From Okeania sp. KiyG1 (lineage in GTDB: Bacteria > Cyanobacteriota > Cyanobacteriia > Cyanobacteriales > Microcoleaceae), in NCBI RefSeq assembly GCF_014132355.1, contig NZ_BLZO01000011.1:1-64000 (forward strand): a stretch of 64,000 nucleotides of DNA, read 5' to 3'. The notes under the pieces are model-generated. The model was not told where the DNA came from and did not search any database. It saw nothing but the letters and a program-made list of their open reading frames with translations. Numbering within the stretch: the first letter of the stretch is position 1; every line of letters begins with the position of its first letter. The position numbers were made by a program, and so were the translations under genes. Shown here one piece after another: positions 58,851 through 64,000 of this stretch.

Positions 58851-60063
58851 AACTAGGTAACAAATCAAACAAGCTGAGTTGTACCCCCGCCAGACCGTCT
58901 CTACAAGCATTTTGGTTAACGGTATGCCCTACCGCTATTAGTCCTCTATTTCTAATTACTTTTGCAGCAGCTACATCGCGATTTATTTGATAACCGCAGT
59001 TGCTACAATTATGCTTTCTATCAGACAATTTCTTTTTCTGTCTATGACCACATCTAGGACATTCTTGAGAAGTATGATTTTTATCAACTTTTGCATAATA
59101 TTTACCTCGTTTCCAACAAACAAAAGGTAATATTTCGTTAATAAACTGACCTATTCCACTATCTAAAGATTGCTTCCTGATAATACCTCTAGACCAAGAA
59201 TTAAAGTTAATATCTTCTACAAAAATATTATCAGCTAAATTGCAAAGTTGATGAGCTAATTTGAAATGCCAATCACGTCTAGTATTAGCTATTTTTTCAT
59301 GTAGTTTAGCTATTCTGTTTTGATATTTGAACCAATTATTTGACCTAATTGTTTTCTTCTTAAGTCTTCGTTGCAGCAATTTAAGCTCGCGTAGTTGACT
59401 TAACAAAAACTTAGGAGATTTAATTAATTGTCCTGTGGAAGTAGCTACAAAATTTTCTATACCTGCATCTACACCTAATGAGACTTTGCCTACTGGATTA
59501 TCTGGCACTGATTCTGAGGAAGTAAAAGTAATCATCAAATAATAACCACTAGCTTTTTTAACTATCCTAGCTTGTTTAGCTGTCATAGCTTCGGGATAAG
59601 GTCTACTTTTTCTAATTTTAATCCAACCAAGTTGAGGTAATTTAACTTTAGTATAACCTAAACAATTTTTAAGCATTGCAGGAAAAACAAAGCTTCTTAA
59701 CTTTTTCTTAAATCTAGGAAAGCCTTTACCCAAACTTTTCATCTTAGAAAATGCTTGATCTAAATTCTTTAAAGTTTGTTGTAATACTTGAGCATTAACT
59801 GACTTTAATTTAGGATTAGTTTTCTTAGCTATGGTTAGACTTTTTGCTTGATTATTATAACTAGGATAAGGAGTGTCAGCAGGTATAATATATTCAGAAA
59901 TAATTGAACAACTATTGATTGGCGATTTTCTTGAACTTAACCAGTCTTTACGCTCTCTTAAAGCATAATTATACACACTTTTACATACATCAAGAATCTG
60001 ATTAATTTCTGCTTCTTGTTGTTGATTTGGTCTAAGTTTGTACTGATAAGTTAAAGCTATCAC
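58849..60063 (-). CDS. tnpB: RNA-guided endonuclease TnpB (IS200/IS605-type OrfB)
   Basis: From GTG 60063 (MIALTYQYKLRPNQQQE) the product has 404 residues, the usual TnpB length. The TTG 45 bases upstream is possible but outside the family start. RuvC residues are Asp199 (GVDAGIENF), Glu283 (FVEDINF) and Asp363 (NRDVAAAK). The zinc finger has CPRCGH and CSNCGY. All catalytic residues are present, so it is probably an active RNA-guided DNA nuclease that maintains the element by cutting empty sites. Start and frame are unbroken, unlike the neighbouring host genes. Confidence 0.95.
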   Translation of the reverse strand: MIALTYQYKLRPNQQQEAEINQILDVCKSVYNYALRERKDWLSSRKSPINSCSIISEYIIPADTPYPSYNNQAKSLTIAKKTNPKLKSVNAQVLQQTLKNLDQAFSKMKSLGKGFPRFKKKLRSFVFPAMLKNCLGYTKVKLPQLGWIKIRKSRPYPEAMTAKQARIVKKASGYYLMITFTSSESVPDNPVGKVSLGVDAGIENFVATSTGQLIKSPKFLLSQLRELKLLQRRLKKKTIRSNNWFKYQNRIAKLHEKIANTRRDWHFKLAHQLCNLADNIFVEDINFNSWSRGIIRKQSLDSGIGQFINEILPFVCWKRGKYYAKVDKNHTSQECPRCGHRQKKKLSDRKHNCSNCGYQINRDVAAAKVIRNRGLIAVGHTVNQNACRDGLAGVQLSLFDLLPS

Positions 60064-60124
60064 TTGACAATATTTTATATTTCTAGATATACTAATAGTG
60101 TAACGCAAATTGTATATACAGTCA

Positions 60125-60295
60125 ATGGTTAGGAAAAAAAATTTTGTAGTAAGATTAACTGATGATGAAAAAGAAAGACTAGAGTATTATGCAGAAATTA
60201 TGCAAGTATCAATGTCTGAAATAATTCAAGATTATTGCAAAAGCTTGCCAAAACGACCTCAAGCTCAATTAAAGGATTCGCTACCGCTCAATTAA
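60125..60295 (+). CDS. Ribbon-helix-helix DNA-binding protein inside the TnpB element
   Basis: This 56-residue protein starts at ATG 60125 (MVRKKNFVVRLTDDEKERLE). The first beta strand with alternating basic residues, then two helices with SMSEIIQDYCKSL, match CopG/Arc-type RHH regulators. It is transcribed away from tnpB. The two starts are only about 60 bases apart, so it could repress both genes through a shared promoter. It lies inside the direct repeats that bound the element. A TTG at 60110 is an alternative start. Confidence 0.7.
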   Translation: MVRKKNFVVRLTDDEKERLEYYAEIMQVSMSEIIQDYCKSLPKRPQAQLKDSLPLN

Positions 60296-60427
60296 TTGCT
60301 GGTTTAAATTCATCTCACCGTTAAATCAAAGATTATAATGGGAGTCCTCTTTAAATAACACTGATAGAGGGAAGGAAAGGTTTAGTTAATTGATATTCTA
60401 TATGTTTCAGTAGTTCAAAACTCAAAA

Positions 60428-62184
60428 ATGGCAATTGATTTTAGAAATATAAACACAGTCTGGGCATCAATTTTAGTAGAAACATTACAATATCTAGGAT
60501 TAACTACAGCAATTATTAGCCCTGGTTCCCGTTCCACACCTTTAACATTTGCCTTTGCTACTCACCCAAAAATCGAAACTATTCCTATTCTTGATGAACG
60601 TTCTGCATCATTTTTTGCTCTAGGAATAGCAAGAAAAAATTATCAACCTGTGGTAATAGTCTGTACATCTGGTACTGCTGCTGCCAATTTTTATCCTGCC
60701 ATAATAGAGGCAAAAGAAAGTCGTATCCCACTATTAGTTTTAACGGCAGATAGACCTCCAGAATTACGAAATTGTCATGCAGGTCAAACAATAGATCAAG
60801 TCAAATTATATGGCAGTTATCCCAACTGGCAAGTTGAATTAAGTTTGCCTTCTATAGAACTAAAAATACTTGAATATTTAAGACAAACAATTATTCATGG
60901 TTGGAGAAAAACAACTTTACCGACACCTGGACCTGTGCATTTTAATATTCCTTTTCGAGACCCTTTACCTCCCATACTCCAACCAGAAGTTATTTCCTTA
61001 AAAGCACAATTCCCCCAAAACTTTTTTGCTACAGTACAGCCAATTTTCACAACAGAATTTTTGCCGAATTTTGACTTAACATTAGATTTAAAAAATCAAC
61101 TTCAATCTGGCGAAGGCATAATTATTGCAGGTTTAGCACAACCCAAAAATCCTCAAAAATATTGTCAAGCGATCGCTCAAATTTCTCAAATTCTCAAGTT
61201 CCCAGTTTTAGCTGAAGGTTTATCTCCTCTGAGAAACTATTCTCGGTTAAATCCCTATTTGATTAGTACTTATGATTTAATTTTAAGAAATCAGGAAATA
61301 GCACAAAAACTTATTCCTAAAATAGTTTTACAAATCGGCGAATTACCAACAAGTAAACAATTAAGAATTTGGCTAGAAACAACTAACCCTCATAGATTAA
61401 TCATCGATCAAAGCGAGGATAATTTTGACCCGCTTCATGGAAAGACAAATCATTTACGACTTTCAGTAGAACAACTAGCTAAAATTTTTACTCCTAAACT
61501 TTTCCATAGTAACTCCGATGGCAATTACTTAAGTTTGTGGTGCAATGCCGAAGTAAAAGTTAGAGAGGCGATTGACAAAAAAATGGCAGCAATCAATCAA
61601 ATATTTGAACCTAAAATACCTTGGTTAATTTCTCAAATATTACCCCAAGGTACACCAATATTTATTGCTAATAGTATGCCAGTCAGAGATGTAGAATTTT
61701 TCTGGGTTCCTAATAATTCCCAAATCAAGCCATTTTTCAATCGAGGCGCAAATGGAATAGACGGTACTTTATCAACTGCTTTAGGTATTGCTCATCGCCA
61801 ACAAAGCAGTATTTTATTAACAGGAGATTTAGCACTTTTACATGATACGAATGGTTTTTACTAAGAAATAAATTAGTCGGTCATTTAACTATTATTTTGA
61901 TTAATAATCAGGGAGGTGGAATTTTTGAAATGCTACCAATAGCTAAATTTGAACCACCTTTTACAGAATTTTTTGCTACTCCCCAAGATATTAATTTTGC
62001 CCAGCTATGTAATACTTATGATGTAGAACATCAGAATATATATTCTTGGCAGCAATTACAAAAACTTTTAAAGACTCTACCTAGTAGTGGAATAAGAGTT
62101 TTAGAATTACAAACAAACCGCCAACTAGATGCTAGATGGCGGTTAGATAATTTAGATAAATTTGCAGCAGATTTATTGCTATAG
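60428..62184 (+). pseudogene. menD: 2-Succinyl-5-enolpyruvyl-6-hydroxy-3-cyclohexene-1-carboxylate synthase, single frame break
   Basis: The ThDP enzyme joins isochorismate and 2-oxoglutarate in phylloquinone synthesis. From ATG 60428 the frame is open for 478 codons: SPGSRSTPL, DERSASFFALG with the ThDP Glu, CTSGTAAANFYPA, RGANGIDG and the GDLALLHDTNGF metal site. It then stops at 61864 after the T5 run 61855-61859. With one T more it reads LLRNKLVGHLTIILINNQGG and continues to 62184, 585 residues in all, the normal length. It lies 78 bases after the TnpB element. Confidence 0.88.
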
Positions 62185-62477
62185 CAGAAGGAAGAAGGAA
62201 GAAGAAAGAAGGAAGAAGGAAAAGTATTACTTTGTCTGAGTTTTAAGCTATAGGTAAGCATTTCCTCCGGAATGCTGCGCAAACAGCTGTCAGCTATTAG
62301 CTAGCCTCCTATGGTCGGAACTGCGTTAACAGCTATTAATTTTGGGGAAGGTAAAAATAATTTAGAAATTGAGACAGAATAAAAGTTACTGTTAAAGTTC
62401 CCTTCCTAAACCTTAGAAGTAATTATTCATTACTAATTGCTTATAGCTGACTGCTAATAGCTGAATGCTTACAGTTA
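62185..62477. repeat. Intergenic with microsatellite and dispersed repeats
   Basis: GGAAGAAGGAAGAAG directly after menD, then AAGCATTTCCTCCGGAATGC with TGCGCAAACAG (about 62252-62285), CCTCCTATGGTCGGAACT (about 62305) and the target-site TTA of the IS5-like element at 62475-62477. No gene. Confidence 0.6.
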
Positions 62478-63389
62478 GAGACTGTTTGTAAAACAAATCT
62501 TAAGAACAGCCAGATTTTTTAGCACTAAGCCTTCGTAAGATTAATCTAATCATTGCAGTGTAAATCAGAGCTTCACTAATCTCTGGTAGTTGTTCATAGT
62601 CGAGAACTAAACGTCGGTTGTGAAGTAGCCATGCAAAAGTTCTCTCTACTACCCATCGCCTGGGCAAGACTTCAAATTCTTTACTGTTGCGCTTGATTAT
62701 TTCCACTTGTGCTGAAATCAGCTGTGCGATCGCTAGCTGAAATTTCGGTCCACTATAACCAGAGTCAGCCCAAATTAATTCTATGCGAGAAATATTATCA
62801 GCCTGTTCCATGACCAATGCCATAGCTCCCAAGCGTTCTCCCATATTTGCTTCACGCTCCTTGTACCCCTAGTAGTAACCCTTGAGTATCAACCAATATA
62901 TGACGCTTACGGCCTTTTACTTTTTTGCCGCCATCATAGCCATATACCTCCCCCTTTTTGCCGTTGTTTTTACCGATTGAGAATCGACAACTGCTGCAGT
63001 AGGTTCTCGGTGTCGTGTTTCAAGTATTCTTGTTTCTCGCCGTAGAGTATGATTTATTTCCTCCCAAACACCATGTCGTTGCCATTTACGTACATTCAGT
63101 TGATACAGTTTGCCAAGGTGGTAGATCATGGGGCAAAGAACGCCAATGACAACCAGAATAAAGGATATAGAAGATACCATTAACTACTTCTGTGAGATTA
63201 GCGTTTGGTTTTGGCCCTCGTTTTTGAGGTTTGGGTAGCAAAGGTTCTAGTAGTTCCCACTCGCGATCGCTTAGGTCACTGGCATAAGATTTTCGGGACA
63301 TTGATTTGACACTTATCATTGATTTTTTTATTTTCCTACCTTAAATACCTCTTCATGGCCATCTTTAGCTTTTTTTTACAAACAGTCTC
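62478..63389 (-). mobile_element. IS5-family insertion sequence, 912 bases
   Basis: Perfect 16-base terminal inverted repeats, GAGACTGTTTGTAAAA at 62478 and its complement ending at 63389, flanked by direct TTA repeats (62475-62477 and 63390-63392). A single leftward transposase gene fills it. Sharp ends and an exact target duplication imply a recent insertion. Confidence 0.92.
62500..63319 (-). pseudogene. IS5-family DDE transposase, several single-base breaks
   Basis: The transposase reads DLSDREWELLEPLLP and CHWRSLPHDLPPWQTV in the first frame (63319 down to 63086). YQLNVRKWQRHGVWEEI and [12 protein letters not shown] (first catalytic Asp) follow in the second, and ELIWADSGYSGP (second Asp) and LPRRWVVERTFAWLLHNRRL (Glu) in the third (62844 down to 62500). 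One break is a G5 run on the coding strand (C5 at 62950-62954) that needs a sixth base to give [10 protein letters not shown]. The others are near 63105 and 62865. The element looks complete, so it may be intact in the organism. Confidence 0.85.
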
Positions 63390-63390
63390 T

Positions 63391-63484
63391 TATAGTCATT
63401 CCAGTTAAGATTGAAACAAGGGTTTCTTGCCTTGAAAGAGTTTCAGCTGAAAAAGTGTTTCAGTCTTATTCAGAATGACTATAG
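63391..63484. mobile_element. MITE with TATAGTCATTC terminal inverted repeats
   Basis: TATAGTCATTC at the left and GAATGACTATA (63473-63483) at the right are perfect. Pairing extends inward over about 28 bases with mismatches (GATTGAAACA versus TGTTTCAGTC). It is 94 bases and noncoding. Flanking TA fits IS630-type targets. It directly abuts the IS5-like element. Confidence 0.75.
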
Positions 63485-63852
63485 AGGAAGTAGTCAGATA
63501 TTTTATCCCTTAATTTTTCTGCAATTATAGCAATGTGCGCTGGCATATTTACACATTATTTTTTGTACACCTTTTCGCTTACTGCATTTTAAGCTGGACA
63601 TTGTAAATACCTGAGCGCTCATTGCTATATTATGCCCAAAATCCTAACTTTTTGGTCGTTCAAGCTTAAAAATTTGCACTTTTGTACAGCGAAAAAAAGC
63701 TAAAACTTTTACCTGTCAATGCCTTTATATTTAATCAGCAAGCCTTAATTATTAATTATTAATTATTAATTATTAATTGTTGAAAGTTCCCTATTTCCTA
63801 GCGCATAATCCTATAATAATTTAATTTTTCTTACTCTCAAATAATCCAAAAT
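63485..63852. repeat. Intergenic with family A fragment and TTAATTA microsatellite
   Basis: A shortened piece of the dispersed element ending in TTTAATCAGCAAGCC (about 63712-63746), then TAATTATTAATTATTAATTA (about 63747-63780), then the end of the glutaredoxin gene. No gene seen in 63485-63710. Confidence 0.5.
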
Positions 63853-64000
63853 TTATACAGCAGCAGGCTTACTCAATAAAGGATCTAACTCACCCTTTCC
63901 ATCTAAAGCATAAATCTCATCACAGCCACCAATATGTTGGTCATTGATAAAAATCTGTGGCACAGTACGATATCCATTCGCACGTTCAGCCATAGTATTC
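63853..64000 (-). CDS. grxC: Glutaredoxin 3, C-terminal part (partial)
   Basis: The frame enters from the right edge on the minus strand and ends at TAA 63855-63853. The visible 48 residues include RTVPQIFINDQHIGGCDEIY, the TVP-x-x-F-I and GG-C-D segments that bind glutathione in GrxC-type monothiol/dithiol glutaredoxins, then a short helix and SKPAAV. The active-site CxxC would be outside the window. Confidence 0.92.
   Translation of the reverse strand, partial: NTMAERANGYRTVPQIFINDQHIGGCDEIYALDGKGELDPLLSKPAAV

Larger units (their letters stand above)
58794..60350 (-). mobile_element. IS200/IS605-type TnpB element with RHH passenger, inserted in avd
   Basis: Length about 1557 bases, tnpB leftward. 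Both ends carry the same hairpin-forming block in direct orientation: CCCGTTAAATCAAAGATTAT at 58804 and ACCGTTAAATCAAAGATTAT at 60318 with downstream GGGAG. The right end reads (minus strand) GAATCTCCCG...CGGGCGAGTGTCAA. Removing 58794-60350 restores an open avd frame, which supports these limits to within two bases. There is no tnpA, so it is mobilised in trans or stranded. Confidence 0.8.

Overview
The window is AT-rich DNA from a filamentous, non-heterocystous-type cyanobacterium of the Trichodesmium/Okeania/Microcoleaceae kind. This placement is an inference. It rests on GCGATCGC (HIP1) sites scattered through genes, a phylloquinone (men) gene set, class II fructose-bisphosphate aldolase, long repeat-filled intergenic DNA with low coding density, and a formylglycine-generating-enzyme-fold protein of the kind used as a diversity-generating retroelement (DGR) target.

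Layout. 1-8.4 kb: tail of a Pro-rich protein, an aldose-epimerase-like gene, a TnpB-less omega-RNA-like element, tRNA-Lys, aldolase, and an RDD plus pentapeptide-repeat gene split by a -1 frame change. 9.6-15.4 kb: an acyl-activation cassette of fatty acyl-AMP ligase, acyl-CoA dehydrogenase, acyl carrier protein and MBOAT acyltransferase. 16.4-27.1 kb: type II NADH dehydrogenase, a 12-unit tandem array made from the 5' end of the next gene, an HTTM-DCC membrane protein, a second MBOAT and three tandem SGNH-like partners. 27.2-39.2 kb: an envelope glycan region with duplicated GT-C-like membrane proteins, two GT39-like proteins, two polyprenyl-phosphate-type GT2 enzymes, a DedA/VTT protein and an LPG-synthase-like flippase. 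39.5-50.3 kb: an ene-reductase, then menE, menC, menH, msrB, menA and menF (menD lies at 60.4 kb; menB and menG are not here). 50.5-53.4 kb: a 69-residue-repeat protein and a Uma2 endonuclease. 53.9-60.4 kb: a DGR-type target protein with a C-terminal variable-region candidate, two small genes and avd. The avd 3' end is interrupted by a TnpB element that also carries a ribbon-helix-helix gene; no reverse transcriptase or template repeat is visible. 60.4-64 kb: menD, an IS5-like element, a MITE and the end of a glutaredoxin gene.

A window-wide pattern needs care. At least fourteen reading-frame breaks (RDD/pentapeptide, menD, menE twice, menF, Uma2, SGNH copies, GT-C copy, IS5 transposase, HTTM start) are each repaired by a single base in a homopolymer run, nearly always by adding one. 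This may be uncorrected sequencing error, real decay, or slippage-tolerated frames. Many broken genes listed here may therefore be intact in the organism.

The most notable loci are the DGR target plus avd without its reverse transcriptase, the TnpB/RHH element inside avd, the array of duplicated gene starts before the HTTM gene, the acyl-AMP ligase/MBOAT cassette, and the shattered menC-menE junction. Functions are read from motifs and remembered family features only; no database search was run.
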